From Beverwykella pulmonaria (lineage: Eukaryota > Ascomycota > Dothideomycetes > Pleosporales > Melanommataceae), in contig BCHH01000006.1 of assembly GCA_001599595.1 (NCBI GenBank), forward strand, positions 1,175,197-1,239,196: 64,000 bases of DNA, in the 5' to 3' direction. This document shows positions 24,808-36,035 of this stretch, one piece after another; positions within the stretch are counted from its first letter, which is position 1, and each line of letters starts with the position of its first letter. The translations under genes and the position numbers were made by a program. The notes under the pieces are model-generated. The model did no database searches. It was not told where the DNA came from and was given only the letters and a program-made list of their open reading frames with translations.

Positions 24808-24871
24808 CTTGTTGCTTCCTTCTGTCTCTAAATAGGAATACAATGCTTATTATTTGAGCTTCGTCTATTTT
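24808..24871. repeat. Inverted repeat arm 1
   Basis: About 60 bp, including GGAATACAATGCTTATTATT, that recurs as reverse complement at 25363-25424 with mismatches. Confidence 0.7.
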
Positions 24872-25137
24872 CTTACAATGTCCTGATCTTCGGACATGCT
24901 TTATTGGCTTGCGCCCGGACCACACCCCGCGGCATATAGGATCGTTCTCCCTCTATCAGTGTAGCTGAAATAGAGCCAACTTATCCTATTCTTGCATCCT
25001 GCATCCATGATAATGAAGACTGTGCTTGTCATTACAGTGGATAGAACGAAACTGATCCATTGACGAGAACAATCAAGCCTGCGACTTAATTGACTCTGAA
25101 TAAGGCTTAATATGCACTTAGGTAGATTGCTGATCCG

Positions 25138-25202
25138 GCTGACGGGCTGAGCACCACATTCATATTCTTCAGCCGTACCCCTTAGCTCATGTAGCATCAT
25201 TA
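25138..25202. repeat. Diverged direct repeat, copy 1
   Basis: Contains TATTCTTCAGCCGTAC and TTAGCTCATGTAG; matches 25903-25968 in the same orientation at roughly 80 percent by eye. Confidence 0.7.
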
Positions 25203-25362
25203 CATTGACACTAGAAATGAACGATCCTGGTTGTCAACCAAATCGGGATCTTAGATGCTAAGAACAACTCCTCGTCTTTGGATCTTGTTTTAACTACTAG
25301 ATCTGAACTACCTGGTTTTATTTTAACTGGAGTAAGGCGTAATAAGGGGTAATTGTGAAGGG

Positions 25363-25424
25363 ATAGAAGAGGCTTAAATAATAAGCATTGTATTCCTCTC
25401 TAGCGACAGAAGGAAGCATGAAGA
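25363..25424. repeat. Inverted repeat arm 2
   Basis: Reverse complement of 24808-24871, sharing AATAATAAGCATTGTATTCC and the GACAGAAGGAAGCA segment. Confidence 0.7.
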
Positions 25425-25902
25425 CGAACGAGAGGCAGAGGCTGGTGGAGTTTATAAGGTCCTGCCAAGGCCTCGTACGAAGGATCCGAGGCGAGCCGAA
25501 GGATCCACATAACCAGGGCCCAGCCCTTTATAGTAATAAAGTTTAGCAATGAGGAGAAAGCAGAGAACAAACTTTTCTATACTTGATATAGTAGTTTAAT
25601 AGGTAGATGTGATGGGCTAAGCCCATGCATATGCCCAAGTGTGGGCTGGAAAGCGGTGTGGTATCGCTTCCTGCATAATTACCGACTACGCAGGCTGAAT
25701 CGTGTTGATTCAACTTGTGCATGTCTTTTGGGCCAGTGGTTAAATACATGTAGTCGTGCCTGCGTTCCATCAGGAGCTAAACCCTTACAGTAGATATAAA
25801 TTAGATTTCTAATTTCTATAGATTTAAACATCAGAAAAAATCTAATACTCTTTTTTATTAGCTTGCGTTCAGCTGGATCGTCCCAGGTGGATCGTCGATC
25901 AT

Positions 25903-25968
25903 GCTGAAGGCTGAGCGCCACAGTTGTATTCTTCAGCGGTACACCTCAGCTCATGTAGTACTGTCACA
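25903..25968. repeat. Diverged direct repeat, copy 2
   Basis: Same-strand match to 25138-25202, with TATTCTTCAGCGGTAC and CAGCTCATGTAG. Confidence 0.7.
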
Positions 25969-26010
25969 ATACTTCTGTTTCCCGGAAGAGACCTATTGGG
26001 CTATGTGTTT

Positions 26011-26102
26011 ACCGGTCACGTGACACATTATATATATAGTTAACTGAATCCTCCGGGTCTCCTCAAGGATTTGTCTCGACTCTGATAAATCAAGCCTGTT
26101 TA
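26011..26102 (-). repeat. Dispersed repeat, copy B
   Basis: Reverse-strand copy: it reads CTTGATTTATCAGAGTCGAG, then ACAAATCCTTGAGGAGAC, CGGAGGATT, a TATATATA run and GTCACGTGA, closely matching 56210-56294. Confidence 0.75.
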
Positions 26103-26341
26103 CTCCTAATCTATCTATACGCGCTATTCCTAGTTAGTGCTACTCTTACAGTAAGAATCTCTCCTAAAGAGCTTTTTATACTAACAATTGTCCTGACCTG
26201 CAACAGAACGCTTACCGTACTATACCTAGCCACTAACTTTATTACCCTCGGCGCTCCTACTCTCCCTAGCGATTGCGATTGATAATTGCTCGCGCATACT
26301 ATCCGCTTCTCAAGACTAAATTATTACGTTAAACCCACATC

Positions 26342-26626
26342 ATGTCAAAGATATACGTTGGAAACCTTTCATGGAACACCACTGATGAGACCCTCCGCCA
26401 AAAGTTTGAGGAGTTTGGTGAAGTTATGGATGCCATAGTTATGAGGGACCGTGATACTGGACGAAGCCGAGGCTTCGCCTTTGTCAAATTTAGTCAGGAT
26501 ACCGAGGCTAGTAGTGCCATAAACGGCGCGAACGAGACCGAGCTCGATGGACGTATGATCAGAGTCAATTTGGCTATTGCTAAAGGTAGCGGTGGTGGTG
26601 GCGGCGGCTATGGAGGCGGCTCCTGA
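26342..26626 (+). CDS. Small glycine-rich RNA-binding protein with one RRM
   Basis: Single intronless exon of 94 residues. Residues 3-78 are a complete RRM: RNP2 is IYVGNL and RNP1 is RGFAFVKF, each with the aromatic residues that stack on RNA. A short Gly-rich tail (GGGGGGYGGGS) ends early; relatives usually have a longer GGYGG tail. About 155 bases downstream (26788-26829) another in-frame-looking stretch encodes YGGGGGSYVGSSL and a stop, which may be a lost or unspliced remainder of the tail. The family binds single-stranded RNA and is often stress- or cold-linked. The gene sits between transposon remnants, so it could be a retrocopy or duplicate; the RRM shows no damage, so it may be functional. 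Confidence 0.8.
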   Translation: MSKIYVGNLSWNTTDETLRQKFEEFGEVMDAIVMRDRDTGRSRGFAFVKFSQDTEASSAINGANETELDGRMIRVNLAIAKGSGGGGGGYGGGS

Positions 26627-28148
26627 ACCTTGACCATGCCCTGAGCTATATAGTCGAGCATCTCTTCCTTACTTCTCTAGCTTTCCTCCTCGACAACCAC
26701 TATAGTCGTACGTAGTTTATCAATCTAGAGAATCTGATGCTTGTTCATCTCGTGTTCCCTCTCGATACATCGTCCTCGTGACACTATGGAGGCGGCGGTG
26801 GCAGCTATGTAGGTAGTTCACTGTGAAACAATAACCTAGGCGCTGCAGTCCATTGAGCCGGATTGTATCTCGATTCTGACAATGGTGCCATATGGAGACA
26901 GTGCCTTGAACACATCATTTGTCCAACACCCTTGCGGCATACCTAACACCCTGATCTTGAGCTATTGCTGATAAGCCCAATGGTACTTGAAGATAAGGAA
27001 ACTAGCATTCCGCTGTCCTGATCTGGTTAAGTTGCCCTGAGTGAGTCCCTGGCCGTTCGGTGGGTTCGAGAAGGGTCTGCCTCTGCCGCCGCCGCCCTAA
27101 TAGTAGCCGTTGGACATCTGGCTGTACATATTATTGTCTGGTCTATCGCCAATCTCGGAGATAGGGTGAGAGTAGTAAGAAGGTTATGGGGTTGTGAGTT
27201 GGGATGGGGAAAATGGGATGTGGGCCGGTGTGAGTCGAGCATCGAGTTGTTCCCGTGGTGATAAACATCTGCATCCATGTTTGCAGGCGCGATTGTTAGG
27301 TTTATGTCACGCAGAGGCAGCGGGAGCAGTGGAGCAGGAGCTGGGAGAGCAGCTGACTGCCGGTTTCGGACGTCAGGATGGAGATACGTTGCCCGGGCGA
27401 TTTGAGGAAGGAAGGGAGAAGGGAGGAGCCGGGTAGCACTCCCAACCTCCATTCGACGGTGTGATTGAGAGTTGCGGCAGAAAGCTGTCGTTTGAGTGAG
27501 AGGACGTTGGTGAGGTAGACGGCTGTACGTTTGCTCGATCTCGTGTGGACAAACGAACGCAAAGTCGGAAAGTGATGTATGGTGTGGACGGTAGATGTCG
27601 TTTAAGTAGAAGGGTTGAAAAGAGTAGAACCTGAGACTACGAAGAGTTGTGGGTATAATAGCAGGTCTCCTAGCTTTAGGGTGTCAATTGGTGAAAGGGT
27701 GACGGTTTGTTCGTTTTGTGGAAGAAGAAAAGATGGAGTATGAGTGAGCAATAAGATACCCTGGAGGAGAGGAAAAAGATACGGGTACAGTGAGTAATCT
27801 AGAGAGCCTTGATGGATGTATATCTGACGCGTGGTCCAAAATCAAGCTTAACTTGGATGTCGGAGAGGTCTTGCTCAGCAAACGCTCTTAATCCGTTGTT
27901 TCATACGGAGAGAAAGAAAATGCAAAGGGGACAAGGAGTGAAGGAACAAACGCAAATCGAGGCAGGAAAGCGCGGTTCGGGTAAAACAGAGATCACAACA
28001 GTTAAACTTCAAAATAATATGACCCCAGAAACGAAATGTTTGCTTCTTAGCTACCAGCACAACAGATCTCGCCCAAAACAAGATGCTTTCAGAGAAGCCA
28101 GAGCACAGATGCAGCCTCTCCGGGAGTGTGCTATCCATTGTGACAAGA
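26627..28148. other. Right flank of the repeat island, no gene seen
   Basis: About 1.5 kb. Apart from the Gly-rich remnant at 26788-26829 and a Gly-codon-like tract read on the minus strand near 27070-27095, I see only short random-looking frames. The longest (27027-27452, minus) has no recognisable features. Confidence 0.5.
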
Positions 28149-31100
28149 TCACAACTCTGTAGTTGTTTCCTCTTCTTCGGGCACTCTACCTGGAGTGAAC
28201 GAGGCACTAGCAGCGGAGAAGCCATCCATATTGGAAGATGCCTGCCTCGTACCGCCCGTACTGCCCAGGCTACCCCTTCTCTTCCCTAAGCCAAGCCCAT
28301 CTTTGTCCTTGTCCCCGTCCTCCTCGTCTCTCTCTGGGATCGCAAATCCTACAGACGTATGCCGGCGGTTTGGGGACAACTGCGTCAGGGCCGAACGTTT
28401 TGTGGGTGACAGTTTCTTTGAGAGCGAACGGAGGGAATGTCTATAAATTTGGCTATTGGATACATGCGTAGCGGCAACCTCAAAAGTGGGCCGAGATTTC
28501 GCTCGTTTTGGCGTCGAGCCATCTCTGGAAGAGTCACTCGAGTTGAAATGTGCGTTAGCTACGCTCTTGATGGCCGTATTCGGTATACCTTGCGTGTCGA
28601 TACTATCTTTCGGGGCGGCGTCTTGCGTTTGAACGGCAGATTTCCGACGTCGATGCTGTCGCTGTGGGTTTGAATTGTTTGCGATACTGGTCCGAATGGG
28701 CAAAGGGTCAGCAGCAAGGCCCATTGATTCTAATACCCTCCTCCTCAAGGCTCTCAGCTCATCAAGTTCTTCGTCCTTTTCTGAGCAAACATCATTGAGC
28801 TGTTGAACATTTGTTTCGAGTGCATTGACCGTGATTTGCAGAAGCTGAAGTTCGCGACGAGTGTCTTCATAAGCCTCCCGTGCCTGCTTACCATTATGAA
28901 CTGCATCTTGTAGATCATCGCTCAGACGCTTGTGCTCCTCATTTGCTTTACTTGCAGCGAGCTTCATGTCGTTCTCACATCTCACCTCCAAATCTTGCAA
29001 TGCCTCTTTTGAAGAACGCACTAGCTCCTGGTGGCGGGATTGGAGCTCATTCAATTGACCATTCACGGCCTGTAGCTCTGTTTCGGTATTGCGCAGACGG
29101 TTTTCTAAATCATCACCGTTGTTTGCGAGTCTCCCTATTTCGTCTGCTTGCTGTGAAACCGTGCGACGCTCTTTTTCCAGTCCGCACTCCAGATTACCCA
29201 AATTAATTTTCAGAGTACTGTTAAGATTGCTCAGAGACATTTTCTCGCTCTCAATGCGGTTTATCTCGTCCGTTAGTCTCGATTTATCCTTGTTCACAGC
29301 CTCTAACTCTTCGCGGTGCAGCTCGCGAAGAGACATTATCTCGCTATCTGTATGTTGCATCTCGCTCCTAAGCCGGTTCTTCTCCTTAGTCAAGGCTTCG
29401 AGATCCTCCTCGTGCCTGAGGATAGTGGACTGAAATTGTAGTTCCCTCGAGTTGAAATCTTCTTGAGCTGCACGCAGAGTCTCATTCGCTTCTTTGTTAG
29501 CATTAGAGAACTGGAACCGCAAATCCTCAAGAGTTGAAGCAATACTGTTCTTCTCGTTCTCAGCATGGCCAACTTCGGCTTCGAGTCCATCAATATACAA
29601 CCTCTGGTCTACTGCCTCACTTTCCATTGATAGCACCTGTTCATGGAGTTGAGATACTTGGGTTTCAAGCTCCTTGCATTTTTTTTGTTGAATGCGGAGT
29701 GGCTCCTCGACGGTTTCGCATCGAGTTTCTAGGTCTTGACATATTTGCGCCACACTCCGAATGACAGAGTCGCGCTGATAGAAACTCTGGCTCTCTAGCT
29801 CCGATTTGAGACGATCTCTCCAGTCCTGCAGATGACATCCTGTCAATGGTGTGCACTCTTGCTCGAAGAGAGAAATCGTCGGAGGCGCACTTGGAAGCGT
29901 GAGTTGAGGATAGGGTGTCGTAACTTCAGTAAGCTTTTGCTGTTTGTATATGAGAGCAATTGAAAGAGACAGTGGCAGCCCCGGCCCTGCCGATTGCGCC
30001 GTAAGAGCGGAGGTTAGGAGCAATGAAATGGTGGCCGAGACGAGACTCCGGTGCAGAACAGTGGTAGCTGTATGGCCATAATTAGATCCACCTTCCTGGA
30101 CGAAATTCTCCGAAGAGCGAAGAAAACTCTGAATGGCCTCTTGTAGCCCATTTGAAGACGAAGCTAGCAATATCTTGGAACGAAGCGGTGCGCAGATGGG
30201 AACAACTGTCGCGAGTTCTTCCACCAAGATCAAAAAGCTAGCAAGCTGAGACGGTTTAGGTCGAGTACTTATACGGAGGGTGTTTGCCATTAGTTCTTGA
30301 ATAAACGACTCTCGCAGTTGTGGCTGGCACAGGATTAGTGCTAATGTCGAGAGAAAGGAGTGCTGAATACAAACCGCAAAAGATGGTAATGAGATCGAGA
30401 GTATTTCTCGAAGTGACTCGGCATCGGTGCACAAGCTTGTGATATTTGCAACAATGATCTCGTACTGGTCCACAATATTTGCTGGCAGACTGTTCTCTCT
30501 GGCAAACATTGCAAAGAAGCACAGAGCCTACGGCCAAAGTAAATACAACGTTCTAATGCTTCAAGATTGTGCACCTACTTCAAATTGGGCCCGCATGCTG
30601 ATCCCTTTCCGCAGTATCTTTTCCTGGAGCTTCGGATATATGCTCTTTGCAACCTGAGGGCTTGAGTTTGGCCAAGACTCACGCGTCCCTTGATCAACAA
30701 CCATCAAGATTCTGATGGCAACCCTGATACCCTCGATAGCCTCAAAGTCAGAGACTTCTCCTTTTGCGGCCCATATGACGCTGAGATATATGAGATTGAT
30801 GGTTTTGTATACGTCACTCGGCCCGAATAGCTTGCGACCTGATGCAGTCTTCCATTGCCTCTCAGAAACTATGTTTGGTGTCTGAGTCGCGTCAGAGCTG
30901 GAGAAAGAACCTCGTGTTCTCCCACCTTGGTGAGGATGCTCGGCTAGAACGACGATTCCAAAACACCAGAGAAGAAGCATTGAATTTTGGCCTGCGGGAG
31001 TAGACGATATGATGTGACAGAGCCTTTTGTCAAAATTGCGCCTCGCCTCGGAAGGAATAAGGACAAGGAGGTCTCTGCAAGCGCCATTGAGCATATCATA

Positions 31101-31864
31101 GACTGACTTGACGTTGGCTACATCTGGCGCCTGGGCGGCCTTGTCGAAGACGCGCAGGAAAAAAAGCTGTGCACTCGCCGGTAGCGGTACGGGCTCCGGG
31201 AGTGGATGTGAGAGTAAAAGCACACCGAGTTCAGCATACTGCATCCAGGATCAGCCTTTTGATAGAGGAATTGAGGCGATGAGGAACGGGGATAGTTGAC
31301 ATCTACGATGCCTCTAGTGGTTCGAGGACACAACCTACCTCGTCGAAGCCCTCCTGGGAGGCATTGGCCTTGGTGAGCAGGGCGCAAAGCAGGCCGGGGG
31401 TTTGCACCAGAAGTTTTTCTCGAAACTCCGGTGAGTGACCTGCCAACGCACGATTAGCCTGGTGGCTGGATGCGGAAGGGGGAAGCGATTGCATACAAAG
31501 AGCACTGAGGATGTCCAGCGTGTAGGCCCACAGCGGCAGCGCGGCAGAGACGACGGTGGCGAGCCTATGGACTGCTGCGGGGGGCTGGCTGTGCATGCAT
31601 GTCTGCACCACTACTCGGCGGTCGGCACGGGACAGGATATCGGCCAATTTCTAGACGCACACGCACGTCAGCGATGGCGGCCTGCAGGCGACGTGAATCA
31701 TGTGCTCTCGCTGTGCAGCAAGCAGCATTGAAAGTTCACAAATGACAAAAGCTGGGGAAGTGCGGAGAGTGCGGAGTTGTACTACGCACCACAAGAGACG
31801 GGGGATATGGGCACGCGACAATTCTCGATATCTCCTGCGCCAGCTCGGTTTCGACGTCGGTCAT
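28149..31864 (-). CDS. Large coiled-coil protein with helical N-terminal domain, function unknown
   Basis: Minus-strand exons 31864-31790, 31650-31339, 31238-30579 and 30527-28149 give 1141 residues with consistent phase-0 junctions. The start (MTDVETELAQEISRIVACPY) is the only ATG that splices into the open frame. Residues 1-540 are predicted-looking helical repeats, reminiscent of an ARM/HEAT fold. Residues about 570-920 form a long, nearly continuous coiled coil rich in Glu, Gln and Leu. The last 220 residues are basic and Ser/Pro-rich with CDK-like sites (SPTKR, SPNRR, TPKR), suggesting cell-cycle phosphorylation. I do not recognise an orthologue; a cytoskeletal, spindle-pole or nuclear structural role would fit but is inference. 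Transcribed divergently from the D-lactate dehydrogenase gene. Confidence 0.75.
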
Positions 31865-33350
31865 GGCGGAGAAGAGATAGGATGCCAGGTTGTTTCTACA
31901 CCGGAGATTTGCCCTGGCTGTGGCCAGAGAGGCGTCGTGAAGTTGCGTCTGCCATCACCGTTTGTTTTCCGGGCGCGTCGTTGGGACAACCGCTCCCGTG
32001 CGCCGCTACGGCCTCATTCTCATGCCATATCATTCACGCTGAAGCCACTACACTCCCGCGCCCAGTCCAGCGCTGCCTGGTAATCAATCGATATCGACAT
32101 GTATTCGCTGCCCACGTTGACGTCAGGGACCTCTCTCCCCTCACCTCACCGCCGCGGTCACGCCTCGTAATTCCGCAGGGCCCCTGATTGGCGCCGCGTC
32201 TGTGGCAATTGCTTTTGGCAGCTCACGATGCACCGGAGACCACCAATGTTGGCTCACTGCTGCTGCGGCATTTTCCTCACCGCGTCCAGCCCGTCTGGCC
32301 ACACTGCGTGGACGTTGTTGAGAGTGGGATGAGCGGTGCATCCCCCACGGCCGGCAGGGTCAAGAATCCAGCACTCGCCCTCACACTGCACAGACAGGCT
32401 CTGCAGAGTTTCCTGAGAGTAATTGTATCACTGGTGCCCAATTGTGGTCAGCTCGGCGCAAATCCGGTGCTCACCGCTCTCGCCGCTCGTGTGCACTCCG
32501 TTGGGATGAGGGAGTGACATTCGAGTATTTGGAGGCTGTTCGAAACACGCCACGCCCACGCCCTGAGCCTCAAAGCCGTGGGTAACGGGGTATCGTCCCA
32601 ACTCTACGTTGTTGCCCCTGGCAGAGCGCCTCGCGCCCAGAAGCCCACCCACAAGCTCGCCGAAAAGGGAGATGTTGTGCAGCGAGCGCTCCGGGACAGT
32701 TCCAAGACCGCAGCAGCGGTCCTCCAGGGCTCGTTTGTGTTTTGCACCACAAACCGTCACGCGACAGAGGCCAGGATCTTACCTCTTCCCTCCTTTTGCC
32801 ACGACGCCTGTGGCTTCCAATGCCTCCGGAAAATGCGTTCACGCCCGCCATTGACGGCCTTGTCTTTCCCCGCAATTGCTTCTGCTTGCCCCCCCTCCCC
32901 TGCAGCTGATCATGCAGCCCTTTTCCTTGCACGCGGTTGCATGAGCCGAAAAAAAATGTGTACAGAAATCGCCATGACCATCAGGTCAGCCTGTTCCCTG
33001 CGCCTCTGTCACTGGCCCAGATCGTACGGCCTCGACGGGCAATGGAAAGCTTTATTGCGGCCCTGCTCATGCGTTGGCCTGCTGTTTGCAACCGACGCCA
33101 CGAAAGGCAGGCGCGCCTACTGCGTTTAGTCAAAAATTGCTTGCCTCCCCGCTCACACGGTGCTATCTAGCTACTTATACTACGAAATGTGTAGCGGGGC
33201 CTCCCCGGGTGCTGCCCTCTCTTCTATCCCTCAAGGCCGGTCACCGCGGCAGGACTCATGGCATTCGTAAGCCTCTGCCATTGTCTCGTGCCACCCCATA
33301 TCTTAAAAGCTGCCGACAGCGCCTTTCCCACCTAGACTCGAGACCTCGCC
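31865..33350. other. Divergent intergenic region
   Basis: About 1.5 kb between two diverging genes. The longest frame (32578-33129, plus, 183 codons) is Ala/Arg/Cys-rich and overlapped by antisense frames, so it looks non-coding. Confidence 0.5.
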
Positions 33351-35640
33351 ATGTTCCGCCTCCCAGTAGCCCGACTCCGGCAGCTCGCCTCGCCGCTGCT
33401 GAAGCGGGGTGCTCTTCGGACCCAGACGAGCGTAGCCGAGCAGGCCATCAAGCCGAAAAACGGTCAGAAACCGTTTTGGAGTTCGTCACGCGTTTTCCTT
33501 TTCGGGGCCTTTACGGGCACTTCCGCCTACGTCTATGGCGTCAATGGGAAATTCCCTTCCCTTCCACTTCCCTGGATCAATTCCTCAAGACCCCGCTATG
33601 CATCTAAGGCGACCATGGAGAAGGCATGTTGTGAATAATGCCAATTTCCGTTCAGACAACTAATATCTGAATAGGCCATTCGAGAGTTGCAAGATGCGCT
33701 TGGAGAGGACGCCATCAGCACAGACGATGAAGATCTACTCTTGCATGGTTACTCGGAGTGGTCATCCATCAACATCGAGCAACTCCCGGTTGCCGTTGCT
33801 TACCCAAAGTCAACAGAAGAGGTTTCTACGATTGCCAAAGCATGTCACAAGTACAAGATACCTATGAGTATGGATGTGCCCAAACTCGGAGGCGGACTTT
33901 TTGGCTAACATTCTCCCTAGTACCGTATTCTGGAGGAACTAGTCTGGAAGCCAATTTCTCTGCTCCCTACGGAGGGATGAGCATCGATTTTTCATTCATG
34001 GATCAAATCATATCCTTGCACGCGGACGAGTAAGCGAGAATCGTAAACTTAATCCCGGCACACCCAGGCTAACTTGTAAAGTATGTACGTAGCTCGAGGT
34101 ACCATTTCTAAGCTATGCTGTACATGCGAGATGCTACACAGGTAGCGTCTTGGATATGCCCTGCAGATCTTACGAAGGCGTACTGAATCCCTGTTTCTTT
34201 CAGACTTTTGCTGACCTTGCACGCCCAATCTGAAGGGATGTAGTGGTACAACCATCAGTACCTTGGATGGGTCTAAACGAGCAAATCAAAGACAGCGGCC
34301 TTTTCTTTCCCGTGGATCCCGGTCCATCCGTAAGTTTATCCAAGTTACTCGGTAATCTCGGGAAGCCATTCCGACTGACGTGTTGACCACTGCTCTAGGC
34401 CAGAATCGGTGGCATGGTTGGAACGAGTTGCAGGTGAGTCTACAACTCCAAGGCTCTGGTACAACAGTGAGCTGATTGCAGAATAGTGGGACAAACGCCG
34501 TGAGATATGGAACCATGAAAGACTGGGTCATCAACCTCACCGTCGTTCTCGCAGACGGTACTATCATCAAAACGCGGCGCCGTCCTCGGTAGGGAAGCTG
34601 ATTTGGTTAATTGATCTTTCTCTGACTTTCGAGTAGGAAATCTTCTGCCGGATACAATCTGACCAATCTATTTATTGGCTCGGAGGGCACACTAGGTTTG
34701 GTCACCGAGATCACCCTTCGTCTGGCTGTGGTGCCTGCCGAAACCTCCGTTGCTGTTGTGACATTTCCAACTATTCGCGATGCCGCAGCCGCTTCATCAA
34801 AGGTGATGCGTGCTGGAATTCCTGTCGCAGCCATGGAGATCATGGATGAAGTCCAAATGGCTGTAATAAACAAAGCTGGCTCTACAGCAAAGAAATGGAA
34901 AGAAGTTCCAACCATGTTCTTCAAGTGAGTAGTCCTCGTATGTCCATACGCGGACACGAGCTAATGCCTAAGTTTAGGTTTTCTGGAACAAAGGCAGGGG
35001 TGAGCAACCCTGGAGTGTGCATTACCTAGAATGGAACTGACTGCATAACAGGTACAGGAAAACGTCAGGCTGGTCAAATCTATCGCAAGGGCGCACAAAA
35101 GCGGCGATTTCGAGTTCGCCATGGATGCGGAAGAGCAAAAGACCCTTTGGTCTGCTAGGAAAGAGTCTCTTTGGAGCATGCTTGCCCTTCGAAAGGAAGG
35201 TGACGAGGTTTGGTCGACTGACGTGGCTGTTCCATTGTCACGATTGCCTGATATCATAGGTATAGAATACGCTCAGTATCTGTCTACACATATGTACTGA
35301 CAAGGAAACAGAGATCTCGAAGAAGGAGATGGACGATCTCGGACTTTTTGCCAGTATCCTGGGTCATATCGGTGATGGCAACTTCCACGAGAGCATCATG
35401 TACAACAGCAAGGACCCTAAGGAGCGAGCGGCCGTTGAGAAATGCATCAAAGACATGGTCAATCGTGCATTAGAGATGGAGGGAACCTGTACAGGGGAAC
35501 ACGGCGTGGGACTGGGTAAGAAGGACTCACTTTTGAAGGAGCTCGGCATCGACACCATCAACGTTATGAAGAGTATCAAGGGTGCCCTGGATCCGCACTG
35601 GCTGATGAACCCTGGGAAGATCATGGATATGCCAACATGA
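33351..35640 (+). CDS. D-lactate dehydrogenase (cytochrome), mitochondrial FAD enzyme
   Basis: Ten exons: 33351-33623, 33675-33867, 33921-34029, 34236-34329, 34399-34433, 34487-34588, 34637-34924, 34978-34999, 35052-35259 and 35312-35640, giving 550 residues. The basic N-terminus ([20 protein letters not shown]) is a mitochondrial targeting sequence, followed by one hydrophobic segment. The FAD-binding PCMH domain shows [52 protein letters not shown] and [15 protein letters not shown]. The C-terminal cap ends HIGDGNFHE ... [10 protein letters not shown] ... [12 protein letters not shown]. It oxidises D-lactate to pyruvate and passes electrons to cytochrome c. Intron 1 needs a GC donor (33624). 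Exon 8 is only 22 bases. Intron 3 is comparatively long (206 bp). Other FAD-linked oxidases of this family (D-2-hydroxyglutarate type) are less likely. Confidence 0.92.
33624..33674 (+). other. GC-AG intron in the D-lactate dehydrogenase gene
   Basis: Donor GAGAAG|GCATGT, acceptor CTGAATAG. Using the GT four bases later puts the next exon out of frame, and the alternative acceptor in TTCAG meets a stop. Confidence 0.75.
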
Positions 35641-36035
35641 TTGTTTTGCATTTCCAGGTCTCTGATTGGGGTGTTGCTTGTTGTATTTTGTCGGGTCGTG
35701 TTGGGTTTGTGTATCTCTGTTGTCGCCAGATTATTGCATTGAGCGTGGGCGGCTTTTGTCGTTTCGAATCTAGACCATGCATGATAGTAATCAACATACG
35801 TTTCTCCGGCGGCTTCTAACTACCTCATTATCTGATGCCGAAGCTCGGCATTGGCTGATTGGCGACATGCTTATATAAGGCGCCGATTCTGTTCCGTGAT
35901 CGGATGGTGTTGAGGGGCACAAAGCAGTTCTTTTTTTGTGTGATTGGCACCCCACTAACAACACGAGAGCACCCCGCTTCTGTAATTCTGCGTCGACAAT
36001 CACGATTGATTTCCCTGGAAGAGATCAGTAGCACC
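35641..36035. other. Intergenic, DLD to HOM2
   Basis: About 395 bp between two same-strand genes; holds the terminator of the first and promoter of the second. No gene seen. Confidence 0.6.

Larger units (their letters stand above)
24241..26341. repeat. AT-rich repeat island with fragments of dispersed elements
   Basis: About 2.1 kb of repeat debris without an intact gene. It contains two diverged copies of a repeat that also lies inside the hAT element, a direct repeat pair, and an inverted repeat pair (listed separately). On the minus strand about 24838-24733 a short open stretch (KKKKVVVYYVIKEGLEEEDE) ends in a stop beside one repeat copy and may be a transposon coding remnant. Confidence 0.65.

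Noticed and set aside
31777..32187. Plus-strand frames over the first exon of the coiled-coil gene
   Set aside because: They run antisense to a well-supported splice-joined frame and lack features.
32578..33129. 183-codon frame in the divergent region before the D-lactate dehydrogenase gene
   Set aside because: Ala/Arg/Cys-rich, overlapped on both strands, no recognisable motif.
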